From the NCBI GenBank assembly GCA_003864495.1, contig ML133474.1:784550-848549 (forward strand): a stretch of 64,000 nucleotides of DNA, in the 5' to 3' direction. Source of the DNA: Nemopilema nomurai. Lineage: Eukaryota > Cnidaria > Scyphozoa > Rhizostomeae > Rhizostomatidae. Shown here piece by piece: positions 10,941 to 25,700 of the stretch. Below the pieces are notes generated by a model, which was not told the DNA's origin, ran no database searches, and was given only the letters and a program-made list of their open reading frames with translations. Position numbers and translations under genes: made by a program. Numbering within the stretch: the first letter of the stretch is position 1; each line of letters opens with the position of its first letter.

Positions 10941-13719
10941 GTCCGTATGTGAAATGATTCAGCGTGCCATAAACTGCCACAAGTCACTCAAACATTGCGA
11001 ATAAATGTTGATGGCATCATTTAAGCTGCGCCCTTGTTTGGCTCCAATGTTTTCTGAAAAGCTCGACCAAAATGTCTTTTGATAGCACACCTGATTAAAC
11101 AGCAAACTAATTGACACGTTGATTCCCACGACCCTAACCTCCTTAGCTTCGATTCTCAGATTGTGTTTGATGTCTCTTTCTCCAAGTTGAGCCGCGCGAA
11201 ACAAGTCCCGTTGGGGTGCCTCCTGCGCAGCGTACTGGCGGTTGTCTTCCGGAATGAAAACGGGTCAAGTGGGCCACGCCCAAAGCTGCATGCCAAAAAA
11301 GTTGCCACACCCTCTCCTGTTATCGACCAACTAAAGGCAGCATGAAGGAGGAGACTGCATCCTTGCGTCCTAAAATTGATATGTTCATCTAAACGCTTGA
11401 AATAATGCTTCTCCCAAATTGGAATGAAATTTGACATTATGTCCTGGTCTTCTTGATAGATGTTGATCTCAGTGCTAGCGATTTGTACTAAAAAAGAGGG
11501 GGGTTGGCAAAACGTGAATATTTTGATATTTTTTCTATTTCTTTCTACATGGTATTGAAAAATATTTTCCTCCGCAAAAAAGTGAGGGCTGTAGTTTCGC
11601 CAGCCCTAGATCTGATTCAATAGCCGATGAAGGTTGTGAGTGAAGCCTGCAATGTGAGACCTTGTCAGTGGTAAATACAATTCAAATTTATCTGAAAGCC
11701 GTTCCTGAATATTTCTTTCCATGTTTTCTTGGCAGAAGAAGCAGGTCTTTGCGTGAAATCGTGAATTTCGAAAACAATTCTGTTAATTCATGTTCATACC
11801 CCCTATTGGAGGGGGGTGGGTGGTCACTATCAATGAGGTTTTTAAAAAGGTTTTGAAAATGTTTCAAAAACCAGAGCTGGCAAGTTATGACAGTTTCAAA
11901 ACAACTTAGGAAGGAAGAATGCGTGTATTTAGTAGTCAATGGATAAAAAAGAAATGACCCTGTCAATCAGGACAAGGGTTCTATTCACTGGCCATTTTGG
12001 CGAAGAATCTGGCTTGTGGTCAACAATTGGTCAAAACATAGAACCAATCGATTGTGCAATTCATCCTGTCACTAATCAACCACACCTAAAGAAACCCTCT
12101 GCCCACCTTGCGGCTGTTTCCAGCTAATTATATCCCGGGGGTCATAAGAAAGGCTTACTGTTTACTGTTGCAGTTTTGCTGTTTTCTGTAACGATATTTT
12201 TTCATTGAAACGAAAGGGGAACAAAAGACAAAGGCAAACACCGAAATAATGCAACAAAGTTTGTTTTAGATGATTCGGAAGTTGCAATAGAGATTCTATT
12301 CAACAACAGCATATTATGGTATGTTGAAGCACCAGTGCTAGCATGTTGTTGTGCCAAAATTCTACTTGGGAAGGTTGTGTCCCAGCCATACTGCATCATT
12401 CCCCAAACTCAATTATTCAGTATTGTGGTCGACGATCCTTCTATGTACCGATTATATGACCACTCTTTTCAAATTTCACTCATGTCTATTGGCTTTAAAT
12501 CTAACAGACTTATCTCCAATAGGCCCAAAATAATTCCGAAAATTTCAGGTAAGAAAAGTAACTCCGAAAATACCTTGAAATACTCCATATGATACTGAAA
12601 ACGTAAACAACCATAAAAAACAAAACGAACATAGTGAAAGAGACACAGCGCAAATATTTCTAATGGAGCTTTCATAACATTTGTCGCTTCAAAATAGCCA
12701 AATAACACGCGGTTCAGTTCCTATTTTACGAAAAATGCATTTTCTCGGTCTATAAAATATACAAGTTAATCGAAATTTCATACGTTTTTAACAATCGCCT
12801 ACGCATTGGGATGCGTTCGTAAGGGAATACACCTGTCGGTGGCAAACAAGATACATTAGAACGAGACAGGTCGTGTCCAGGAGACCACATCAAGCAATCA
12901 CAAGGATAATCGAGGAGCATTGAGGAGACAAGCGGAAGGGGTCTTTAATAGGGCCAGTGAATCACACAGGACCTCTTGGGAGAATGTGCACTACTTCAAT
13001 TCTAGACTTCGAAACTCCAAAAAACATATCTGCATAGATTCAGCTGACTTCTACTTTTCACAGCCATAGTCCAGTTTGACTTCAAAATATTTTTTTAGGT
13101 GTAGGGAAAAACAGTTGGACAGAGGTAGAGTTACTACGCCTATCAACCACACTAAAAGCCTTTGGCTTTGCATTAAAACATCTTACCTGGACAATACACC
13201 GTTCCTTGAGACAGATGGTTTTATGAGACCTCGAAGTCATTAGATACTGACTACAGTGGGCAAAGATATTGTGCATCATGACGATTCAATTAAAATCATT
13301 TCTAAGTTACAATAGAGTTGGCTTGGACATTTCCTTTCACAACAGACAGCCTGGGCACTATTCTGACGTCATTCCAAATGCCCCTCACTTGTATGACCGT
13401 TCCATATCGAACTGTACATCTGGGACGTTCAGTTAGCGGCCAACAATCAGCTATAAGCCAATCGTAGTTATCATTACATGGAAATAATCCATTTGGGCAG
13501 TTCCATTCTGAACTTCGATCGATCCATTAGCGGAGATAACCGACTTCCACGAGCTTCTGACAAAGTTGATCCGAACTCGATGACAGCAATTATCAAAATA
13601 ATATATTCGGTCTAAAAGGAAGTTTTCAAGAGAACTTTAATTCACAGGAATCAACACATGAACGGGTGGTTGGACACCGCAGCCGACTGGCCTAGCCACT
13701 CCGATTAGTCCGCCATTTA
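10941..13719. other. Intergenic region between C1GALT1 and PPP4R1
   Basis: No domain-bearing frame was found. It should contain the C1GALT1 promoter/5' UTR near 10941-11450 and the PPP4R1 3' UTR next to 13719. A minus-strand ATTAAA variant poly(A) signal lies at 13636-13641, about 80 bases past the PPP4R1 stop; its use is inferred only. Confidence 0.4.
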
Positions 13720-16700
13720 TCAATTGATATTAATCGCCTCGATGAGATTCTCGAGAACTTCTTCGACAATCACTTCTGATGGGCCTTCGCTGATCAAGTT
13801 TTCGGCTTGTCCCTGGGGCGTGTTCTCCGACTCCTCAAGGACATCCGCCGTGTCGCTCTTTCGTTTTTCGTCGCTAATATTGCACGTGTCGATATCGGTT
13901 TCGTCTTCGTTGGTATCGTCCTTATAGGTCAGCGACGTTATCAATTCGTTTTCCGACGTATTTCCCACGAGCGCGCTCTTCTCCTCGCCCTCGACCCCTT
14001 CCTGCAAGCTATCGTCGCCGTACTCTTCCGAGGACTGCCCGTCGTTCTTCATCGCGTCGTCGCTGAACAAGCTCACCTCCTCAAACGACTTCGCGCCCGC
14101 AAAATAGCGCACATCCTGGTCATCATCTCCTCGAAGTGTCTCCAACGCCTTCATCACGACCTCGTACAGTTCGTCATCTTCAGTCTTGACACGAAAGAAT
14201 TCTAGACAAAAGCAAGAACTCGACATTAGAATTGCTCGACTCACTAGCAAAACCAAAACTTGTATCGCAAATGTATCGTAAATTTCAAGGCAATACTGGC
14301 ATAACTGGCAAATCATAACCTGTTTCTATACTTCTATGCTAATTCCTCTCTGTATCAATGCAAGGTAGCCTGCCTTTTCCGCATGAAATGCAAACAAGTT
14401 TACATTCCTCTCAAGTGTTCTTTACAGCAATAAACACTAGATTTCCAATTCTTAAATAACTGAGTAGAAATGGACAAATTCAACGCTTCACAGCCAAATC
14501 CAGGGTCATTGGAAAACAGACATACTTCGTGAAAGCAATACTTTCCAGCACATGCTCAATTTTCTCGCTTAGTTCCTTAAAGAGCCTAAAGGGTGGTGCT
14601 TAGATCATAACACTATGGACCAGTTTTCTATACGATTTACAACATCAAAAGCTCACCAGGTTGGCTAGGCACGAAAAACATGGCCGAAAAAAAGCGATAC
14701 CGAATGCTAATTGCAAAATCCAGAGCGATAACTAATTTGCAAAATTCACGGTGTCGCAAAGAGGGCGCATTTTCAAGCACGCAATTTGCTGAACGTAGCA
14801 ATGACTATAGACACCTTTCAGACCTGTTTCAGTGAACCTGCTCAACGTCTTGGCGGCAACAATGCGGACATTGGGCACCACATCCTTGGCGAGCTCCAGG
14901 GTGCTTGGGAGAAAGTCTGTGGCGAACAGGCCTGGATCTTCCGCGCTCTCATTCAGCAGCACCTGACAAATCTGGGCACACCTAGAACAGAGGGGGACGA
15001 TCACAATCAATTAACTGCCAACAGTGCACCACCCGGCGTTTGCATGAATTAAAACATGAAGCATCAAATGTATAAGCAAGGTAGCGTTTGGCCTGCTTCA
15101 ACAGTTTGATACTTGTGATTAAAGGGAGCAGCAAAGAAGGCCAATCAATCTGAGCGCCTTTTTCAATTCTGGATTCTGAAGCAGGCACGTGGTTGTGTTC
15201 GAATGTGATTGTTAGCACCATGTTTGCATGCCTGGGGCCTGGACGAAGTTTGGTTCTAGCCGCCAATGGATTTTCTCGATGGAAACAAACGAACTAAGCA
15301 AACCTAAACAGACCGAACACTCACACTTTGCGTTTCACCCATGACTGTTTGTGACTGCCCATCTTTATGACGTCATTGACGAACGCCTTCACATGGGCCT
15401 GGTCGGCTTCTTCAGAGCTGCGGATTTGTTTCAAGATCGTTGCCAGCTGCAAAAAGATTATTATTATTATTATTATTATCCTATAAATAGCGTCCCATCG
15501 ATCAAAATGGAATCATATCAATCTTTAAAAGCACTAGAGAGACTCTATAGAGAGACTGCAGGTTAAATGTATGATCGCCTTGGTGTGGTTAAAAATGGCA
15601 GATAAATAGAGACAGATTCGTATCAAATCGATTTGCTTTTGGAAATAAGGTCGTGTGGCTTCAACTAATAATGCTACGATAAGGTGAACTGCATTTAACA
15701 AAGTAAGTTCTTATTTCAAGTGTCACGATTGAAGCAACACCAGAGGATTCCCATTCAATCTTATTGCATAAACGCCGGTAGCCTTTATAAACGCTGGCAA
15801 CAGTCGACTCTATCTGAACTGACATTACGGAAACTGTGTGTTCCAGTGTTCCATTATTAAGTTCGCTGCCAATCTATTTCGAAATGAAACGTATAATAAC
15901 AAATGAACGCGTTGGCAAAGAGCTTCTAATCATTTTGTACCGGCTACATTGCGTCACAGGACTTCAAGAATAGAACCCAATTTTATGCTAGGTCACTTGG
16001 TTTTTACTATAAAACATTTTTAGATGAAAAGAGTTTTGAGGTCGGTAAATTTCCTTTCGGTTAAAATCGCTATCATACAAAGTTTTGCCTACGTACTCTA
16101 ATACAAGACCAACTTATATAACACCATGGGATACCCAAGGAGATGCCAATTTATAACTTGCAGCGCTGGCAAAGATTTTTCAAAGGCTCATAAAATGTAG
16201 AAGGCTTACGTTTGGGTCATAAAATGCCCATTTCGCTCTCAATAAACTTAACTGTATCAAAAGTTTTTATCTACTCGTCACATATAAAGCAGTTGACAAA
16301 GAGCAGAATAGTCTGACGGAGAAGTAGAAAGAAGAACATACCAGGCGGGAGGCCGAAGATCTAACATCCGCAACTTTGTCTCCACAAAGAGCAATGGCGA
16401 TTGGGAAAATCGACTCGATGACTTCACGAGGCTCATACAGTTGGCTGAGCATGATAAGTTGCCTGAAAAAGTAGACAGTGAACGACGTCTAAAGCACGGT
16501 TTGTCATTCTGCACTTCGAGCATACTGATTGAGCATTGAGGATACTGACGGAGCAAAAAATTATTCAGATAACTTTAAAAAAAGATAGATTTTGTTAGGT
16601 TTTTTAAAAATTGATAAAGATCATGAAAGTTAAGACTATTCATTATAAATACTATTCATTTTTATTAACTATATTGATTATTCATTATATAAGTTACTAT

Positions 16701-19700
16701 TTAAAAAGTAAGATTAAAATTCCAAGAAATAACTGTCAAGGAAATGTGGTTATGTTGCTCAAGCCAGTAAAGGTTACCCCATTTCCAAATTAAACTCGTA
16801 AAATGTTCGACTACAAGTTTTCAATTTTCAAATCAGCTTGATTACAAGCAAAGTACTGTAATTCATTACGAGCCGTTGAAACAACAGCAAAAATACTAAC
16901 TCGGCTAGCTCTTGGCGAAACCTCCAGTTGCGATTATTATCAGGGTTGAGAAAGTCAGTGAAGTTTGGAAGGTAGTCCTTCTGCAGCTCACTGGGAAGGA
17001 GCTTTATGAAGTCGTACAGATGTTTTAAGACGCCGATTCTGACCTAGAGCGAAAAAGGTCATGCAGTTAGGATTGCTGAGCTATTACAACAACACATGAT
17101 CAGAAGAGCTCATCTGATAGACCTTAATGGTCCAGTCGTTCGAACTAGCGCCCTGGTAGAATGGCCGGACATCTTACTGATGCGGTCGGATGTCTACTTG
17201 GGACGGGTGCTTAAAAGCAGCTGGGCGCTATTTGAAGCAACGCAACACGTACGCGATCTGCCATCACAGTTAAATTATCCACGGAAATAGTACTTGACAT
17301 GACTTATACTTAAAATAGAAGCGAAACCAAGCGCTGTTGGCATTGGGTGGCGATTCCTCTTTGAAAAGCCAGCTAGACCTAACCAAAATTTGACCTACAA
17401 CGAGGGACGAAAAAACAGGAGAAAGAAACGTAAATTGAACAACGATTTAGTAGGTCATCGTTGCGAAACTCATGCTTCAAAAAAAAAACCTCGAAGCAAA
17501 ACGTTTCTGACACAGTTGTTTTCGACACCAGCGACTTTGTAGGGCAGTTTAAAGATAGAGACGGGGTTTAACAGTGATGAAAACATTTATTTGCCGACGT
17601 CATATAGGTTGGATCTATCTGCTACATTATGGCGGTGGATGAAATTGGGAAATGGACATCAAATTCAAAAGAAAAGGCACAACATTTTTGCTTCTAGTTA
17701 GTCGATTTTGGACTTTCGGATGTAAAACGTAAACTAGACCATGTCGACGACTTATCAAAATCCATTAAAATTAAAACTTGTCGATAAATTTTCTAAGCGA
17801 GAACATGTACGTGAAGAAAGTTCAGCAATAAGCTTCGGATCAAAAAAAAAGTGAGATACAAAAATAAAGGGCTGATTAGCAAATGCCAATCATAGTGGTA
17901 ATAGCACAGTAGAAACCCCATACATACTTCGTCAAGGTCCTTCAGGAATCCGTTGAAGATCGGTATCAAGTCGGTTACTGTAATTTCCTCACCGAGCACC
18001 AGCGCCAAGTCGTGAATAGAGAACGCCAGTGTCCGTCTTACTTTCCACTACAAAAGAGCAAGCATTTTTGTCAACAGCTTGGAACATTTGAAAGGGTCCA
18101 AAGAGATGAAAACTCCTTTCTAAAAAAGGTGCCTCGAGTGGGGTTGAATGGAAGCAAGGGAACCGGCGTGAAAGTTTCACATTTAAAAATCAACATTTTC
18201 TAACGATTTTGTTACTTTATAAAGAGATGTCTAAATTCCTCAAAGTAACATCATTTTCGTAACTTCCTTGCATATATTATTGTATTACAAAATTTTACAA
18301 TTTAAAAAACCTCCATCTCTTTTCCTCGCAACATGTCTTAAGAAACCCTTTGAATAAGCAAACATTTTTTAACTAAGATATGGTATTTCTAAACAAGCCT
18401 AAAAAATAATTAAGATTTGCCATCTAGAAGATTTACTGCTTGTTCTTTAACAAAAGGTCTGTTTTACTTTTTGTCCGGAGAGATTAGCATCATATTCAGA
18501 AGGAAGGCTAAAGTGGAATACAACAGATAGTGTGACGTAATCCGGTGAAAACGAGACTTGTACTCACTTGCATGTCAGAAGCGAGCAGTTCGTAGGTGTC
18601 CCTGAGACACTGCCAGTTCTCTTTGCCAAGAGCGAGAACGGCTCCGGGGAATGTGAAGGCACAGTGACGCGCCAGCTCCGTGTCGATGGTCTGGGCTTTA
18701 GTCGGTTCGGTCATCGATATGTAATGCTCGAGAAGGGGTGGCGGGATGACAGTCTGCGAAGAGGAAAGTAATCCTCAATAATCGAGACATTTTAACGATT
18801 CGTGGCAACAAACAACGGAACAGCACTCGATATACATTCATTAACATAAATTTGACACTGCTACACTTCTACTACTGGGAAATGAACTCTAGAACTCGTT
18901 ATTGCCTCCATTGACCATTTTTTGATGCCCCTATGCCCCCATCCAGAGGAAATTCAAATTTCTCAAAATGAATAACTGTAGAATAACTGGGTTTAGAATT
19001 TCAGTTGGCCTTAGTGATCGTATCATTGATTTCTAGGCCGGGCCCCCACAGCCTTTCTTGCCAACTTATTCAAACCAGGTTAATCAGTCATGACGAATTA
19101 AAGGCATTCCTCAAAGCTTATAACAACCCTGCTTCGATTAGCCTTAGATAGAAGGTAGCAGAGAAGACGGGCTGTTTTTCAGCTAAATCGGCGAAAGTTC
19201 AGGGGATGTCAAATCAAAGCAAATCCAAGCAAATCCAAGCAAATCAAGCAAATCCAAGCAAATCCAAGCAAATCATGGCAAATCGAGGCAGCAGTGTTAT
19301 TGGCATCCTTCCATTTACACCAAACAATAATCGATACAGTACATCCTCGATAATCGAGCTTCAACTCTGATCATTCGAACTTCGATTAATCAAACGCCAA
19401 AATATTTTACTTCATCAGTTTTTGCAAAACGAGCTTTTTAGTAACCAGGAAAGGTATCTGCTGTCTGATTAAAGGTGTGCCCTTTATTAAATTAAAATCC
19501 AACAGTAAAATCAAATCAAACAAAACCACTAAAATGAAATTGAACAGGAAATTAAAAATTCTTGACTTTTGACTGCTGCAATCATCGTTCCATCTTTAAG
19601 TTTGTCTTTCACATATTGGAAGACCATATTATAGACTTTGTCATTTATTGTTTTAAACTCTTGCCCTCGATTTTGCGAATTTTTGGAGCATTCGAATGAA

Positions 19701-22700
19701 CCTAGCAAAGAGTTCAACCTATTCGGATGACCGTGGATGCATTGTACATCAATACACTGAACAATCATGAAAGGTGTTACGAAGCAGCTTGTTTGGGACG
19801 CAGTGGCGAGGGGCCGCAGACATTTATGTAAATACGAGCGATTGTATAATAGTTTCTACATGGTGAAAGAAAACTTCTATAGATAACTGAACCCCCATTG
19901 GCATAGCCAAATCAGTCGTTGTAAAAACCCATTAGAAGAGGGATTGGACAACAAACGCCCGACCATGCTTTCACAGCACAGCAATGGCATAATGTACAAC
20001 AATAGGGGTAGGCATGTGCAACCTCAGAAACCACAGCAGACAACAAATACCTCAGATATTTATACGGCTTTGAAAAATCGAAAACGAAAAACCAAAATAT
20101 TGGCTGCAGTGTCATGGTTACCTGGAAAACACTGAACAACATTCGCATTCCGTTTTTGGACATAACGGCGAGCTAGCGGCGCAACGACTGACAAACGGAG
20201 CTAAGTCCTGCAATGATCTCCGCACCCCCAGAGTAAAACGATTGATACTGAAAGCCACTCGAAACAAAGCCTATATCTCTTTCTTTGAACCCAGCAACTT
20301 CACGAAACAAACCGGGGATGGCGGCTTCAGCTTTGATTAGTATGCACACTGATTTCCAAAGGAAATGCTCACAGACCAAAGAGCATCAACGGTGGTTATA
20401 GTGAATTCCGCCAGAAGAACATCTAGCGAGTGTGTAGTGTCAGAGAGGCAGATCATCAATACAGGCCAGAGGCAGTGGAACAATTTCAACCAATATCCAG
20501 CTCCAAGTGAATGAGGTTCTACCACCAACTTTGATTGAGGTTGCGATTTGGTCTTTCTTAAAAAGCCTGTTTCAAGTACCAATTCGTTTGCAACTAGTCG
20601 CAAAAACCTAGAAGTCCCTGATTGCAGATAGAAGCGTCGATATTGGCCTACAACAGTCTTTTACAATTGCAAGGCAAATCCAGCAGTCATTGTCATCATG
20701 TTTGCAGTGTCTTCGTGCTTACAAATAACGCGTACATTATTTAACTTGAAAACAAACACAGCCACTCCTAACTGAATAACGGAGAAATTCCGAGGCAGTA
20801 CACTTGGTTACTGTTGTTCTAACATTCTCCGTTGAAATTCCGGTGAGCGAAACTCCTTCAAAACAATCTCCCGTGAAAACGGCTCAACAGGTTTTTCGTT
20901 AGTCGCCCTTCAGTCGACTGTTTACGAATGGCTCGTGTGAAAAGAGTCGAATGCCACCAGCGATTACTCCGTTCTTCACAATAAAGGGAGTTTCTAATCC
21001 AAGTGGTGATGAGAATAGCACAAGACGGGTCGAATCGCGATGGCCGATCGCTTGTAGCTGCCTCGCACGTCGATTAAAATCGAGTCGCCGCGTACAGCGA
21101 GGTCGTCTGCGCTTTTCAATTAAACAGAATCGAGATCTTTATTGTTAATGTTCAATGCACAGAGATTTCATTTCGTAGATCGACCTCTACAGGCAACTAT
21201 AAGCCACCTGCCTATGCAAACATTTCTGCAGACGATGCTATACAAAAAACCCTTTCAAATGCAAGCCAGTTTCATTAGGAATTAATACGCGTCTACTGTT
21301 TACTATTTCAGCATTCTGCAAACGCCACGGCAATTATATCAATGGTAAATGGCTATTAAACGGACATACTCAATCTTGTATTCACCACGTTCAGTAAAGA
21401 ACAGGTTGCGATCTCCGAAGGATATGACGTCACAACCAGGCCTAGCCAAACAAAATGTAGTAGCAATAACTTTGAGTAACGCAATCTGCTACACCAACAT
21501 GCTTCGTATACGACGCGTTCAGTAAACAAGCGAGCTGTTAAATTTCTTTCTAAAATTTTTCTTGAGCATTTTGGCCTAAACTCGTCTTGACGAACCAGAA
21601 GAATCTGGAATAGATCGCCCACTTAAAATTTTCAGGAAAACCCGAAGTTGAACAGTTTGCAGGTAGATCTACTAATCATAAGATTCTGGCTCAAAGAAAA
21701 TCACTCAAACTCAATCAGTAAATAACAGGTGTTTGGCGACTAACATCGACCTCCACATAGTTTTTGCTGAAATGGCCAAACAAAATTTAGATTTGAAAGC
21801 TATCTGGATTTTCATAATTATCACCTGCAATAAATTTGTAAGAAGCATTACAATAACTCGGCATGTTCTACATTTCCTTAGGTCTTAACCGATTTGGAGA
21901 CCAACGTTCTTATCAAAACGCTCTATGCAAGAATCACCAAAAATAGAAACCAACGCTTCAATGGCTGGTTTCTCCAATCGTTCTTCCCATCCACTGGAAA
22001 ACTGGTGAGAAGAAATCCCAGCAGATACACAACAACTAGTGCTGTTAGCATCGTATAAGTGGTTTGAATTTAGCAAAATACCTCATTTCTGCAGAACTGT
22101 TTCGCAACAACAGCTAATTAAAAACTGATTTATTAACTTAACAGAGGATGGGTTGAGCTGAAACCTGTCCCGATTCAATCGCATGTGAAGGGGGGCTGGA
22201 CGGGTCACAATCTTTAGTCCCCCCACAATCTTTAGTCCCCCCACAATCTTTAGTCCCCCAGTGTTTACTTTGGGTGAACATGAGGGGGTACACATCTGTT
22301 GCTAGGTATCCAGGAGGGGGCCGGAGGGGATGGTGACGTAATCGCTGGTCGGAACTGATCTTAAAAAGCCTTTTTGAAAAAAGCTATTGAAATAACTTGG
22401 GTTCTATTGAAAAGGTCGTTGATTTGAGGGCGTGCATGGCCGGCAATCTCCTTAGATTTAGCATATGCACAAATCCGTGTCGCCATTACGGTGGTAGAAT
22501 GCTGTTAAAGGCTCCGTCGGGTATTGCCAAAAGAAGCTTTAATGAGCGCGAAAATGGCTCGATCGAAGCGTCTTAGGTAAGAACAGAGCATTTCAAAGCC
22601 GATCGCAAGGTTGCATAATCTAAAATGGTGCAGGAAACCGCTTCTTCAAAGCTGTTTTTGATAACAGTAAGCTGCTAGAATACGTCCAGATTTCGAAAAG

Positions 22701-25700
22701 GAGTCCTGAATTCACAACAGTGCAAGCGCAATATACTGAGCAAAAACCCCCTACAATGTGCGAAATACATCATCAAAGCGCTGCGTTGAAACTAAAAAAG
22801 AAACAACTGCCCTGCCATATTTTTATTTGAAAAATGCAGGATGAACTTTTTCGAATCGAAGTTTGTTGGGTTGCGGAATCTTTCTGCACAAATTTGCAAA
22901 ACAGGAAAGCCGCAATTTCGTGCGACGAAACGCTGAAGCCGCACAATAATTAATTGTCGATTAGACGATAATCAAAGGCGATGGACGCGCATTCACGTGC
23001 ACATATCACGTGCACATATCACGTGCACATATCACGTGCACATATCACGTGCTTGAATGAATGATGCTACGAAAATGCAATCAAGTTGCTTGAGTGGTAT
23101 GAGAGCACGCATGCGCGTGAGTCAAGTGGAGGCTGTGATTGTTCAAGTCTCGCAATGCGTTACCAGCTTAAAAACATCTGCCACCTTCGCATGGTGATAA
23201 CTCACAATCTTAAGAAAATGCTCTTTGCGTTTCGAGACGTTTCATCACATGCAATCAAATTGCACTAATCCATAGCTTCCATTGTCGAGGAAACCGTGCG
23301 AACCCACCAACGCTCTACTTTAAGGCCAGCGGGGTTGTGAAACTCAAAATTAACAGCCCTATGGAGCCGAGTCAATATATAGTACGGAGCTCAACGACAT
23401 GGCATTTGGACTGCAATTAGCGAGATGTTCTCAAATGGGGACCTTTCAAGCTGATTGGACTTCTACTTTAGATGCATTGGTCAATGGAGAAGTAATTTGG
23501 CAAAAGGAACCGAATCGAAATGGTGTTGCAAAATTACCTGTGCGCAAATTCTTTGGTGGTCTTGCATGCCACTGTCCTGAAGCGTCTCAGAGCTGTTAAG
23601 ACTGACTTCTTCTTCGATGTCGAAATCTGACATCGTCTCGCTAAGTTGCTTTGACAGATTGGCAAAACCATTTGGCTGATCCGCATCAGTGACCCTTAAT
23701 TCGGGCACAGCTGGCCGAACACAGTGTTCGCTACAGAAATCGCCTTCGTCAGAAAACTCGGCATCCAACACGATCTCCGGCAATGGGCTCTTCCAATACA
23801 AAAACGAGTTGTACAGTTGGTTTTCTTTGCTGCTGTCAGAGACAGGGTGATCCTCAGGGGATGTAGAATCGTCAGTGGTTGGAATCTCTGGTTGCTGCTC
23901 AAACGCGTGCGAGTCCTTCGGCGATTCATCGAATACGTTTTCAGTAGACTCTGTAGATTCTTCCTCCGCAGACCTAAAAGAACGAGAAAATTCAAAGGCC
24001 TTTGGAACGGCGAACGCAATTGGGTATAACCAAAATAATGGATAGCGAGATGTTACTATTCAACTGCGATGCCAGAGGTGCGTATTCCCCGATTTGCCCA
24101 CAGGTTATCTAGGCCACGAAGCATCTGCAGCGTTTATGAAGGACGCTAAACCATGACGCATTATGGCCTAGGAATTTACCTCTCCGCAAAGATAAAATAG
24201 CTGCAGAGATTATCTACAATTTGCAATGCCTGATGTGGAAATGGCACGCTGATCCTCAATGCCAAAGTTTCCACAGGTAGATTCCATTGCTACCTTCACA
24301 TTAATTGAACAGGTAATAAGAGTCGTCAATCAGTCACCAAAGACAACGACAATCAGCAAAGGAAAACAGAGCAAATGTCAGGCACAAGCATGAAACCAAC
24401 TCGGTCATGGTCGCAGGAAAAGTCCTGCGGGAAGCTCTCTGCAGTTGCTGGGAATTTTGTTGTGGAACCTTGAAAAGGGGGGTGGTACCAACTCAAAAAC
24501 ATCTTGATAGCTGCTAAGACTTCTCCTGAACTTCTCCAAACAAAAACTGAATGCAACTGCCCCAGATGATTTGATAACATATAAATTGAGTGTGACTTTT
24601 CCGTTACAAGCAATCACACATTTCCGTTTCATTTAACCTTGAATTTATTTTGCAAGGTTAGCGTAGCATGCTCTTTTCTTTACCACTGAAAAGAAATTTT
24701 GTTTAAAAATTTTGTCAATTCATGAAACGAGGGCAGAAGAAATGTCCAAAACAAAAATAGAAAAGGAACCTTTTATGAGTGACTTCTTCTAGAGGTGATG
24801 CATCATCATGAGATTCGATCACGTCTCTTACTGTTGTCTTCAAATCCGTGTTAACTTTGGCACATGGTGCAAGCCCGTGTTCTGTTATTCGAAATCCAGC
24901 AGTGTCTGGATCAGCGAAAGTCGAAATAAACTGACCAAGAGCCTGGTACGCGGCCATTTGCACCTATAGACAAAGAGATGGGCATGCATAAAAATAGCGA
25001 CTTGATCAAGCCGATAGATATCGAAGAAACTTGTACTCGAATTCCTTTCTCCTTTGATCAATGAAATCTGAATAACTTGTAGGATCGTGATTTTTGAGCT
25101 GGTACAGCTGGATAAGACATTCTGTGAAAGTGGCACGAGTAAAAACGGAAGCATGAATTTAGTATGCTGCAACAGAGCATTTACCGATGCAATTTGAATA
25201 TTGAATCACTATGTCGACAGAAGGTGAACCAAACAGATCCAACAGTTAGTACCATACGTACCCATCTGGACATGTCACAGAGGAGGTTGACAAACAAAGG
25301 AGCCAGCTTTTCGTATCTTGTCTCCCTTGAGCAGGACTCTGACACGGCCATAAACGTCTCTGCACACGACTAAAGTAGACAAATTGGCAACAAAAGGCTA
25401 ATATGGTGAGGCCAATAACAGAAATATAAGTCATAGTAATACACAACATTATGGCAATATGCAGGGAAACAAGCCCCTGGCGCCTTATAAATAGTCACTG
25501 ACAGAACAGACAAAATTTCGCAGGCATAATAAAGCAGAGAAATTTGAAATAAATATTATAACTGCATTATTAATTAGGTAAAAGGAGTTTAATGGAGGAA
25601 TGAGGCTTCTTTGAAGCAGATGTCAATCGCCGTGTGTCCTCCATTCCTCCGTCATAAATGCATCAATAGTGAAATATAATGTAAGATCATAACAAGTAAC

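Larger units (their letters stand above)
18754..23537 (-). other. Large PPP4R1 intron between coding exons 12 and 13
   Basis: The intron is about 4.8 kb. Both flanking exons are in phase 0, so they join directly. It carries three short tandem arrays (19210-19290, 22206-22259, 22994-23051) and no recognisable nested gene. The frame at 22083-22295, which reads GGLKIV repeatedly, is a by-product of the 18-bp array. Confidence 0.7.

Noticed and set aside
11156..11437. 93-codon minus frame upstream of C1GALT1
   Set aside because: It has no domain, is out of context with the galactosyltransferase start and shows no splice junction to it.
13724..14205. Plus-strand frames opposite the last PPP4R1 exon
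   Set aside because: They mirror the acidic C-terminal exon, whose sense frame is supported by splice phase and family similarity.
22083..22295. Minus-strand frame with repeated GGLKIV
   Set aside because: It is only the translation of the 18-bp tandem repeat, with no start context, splice support or homology.
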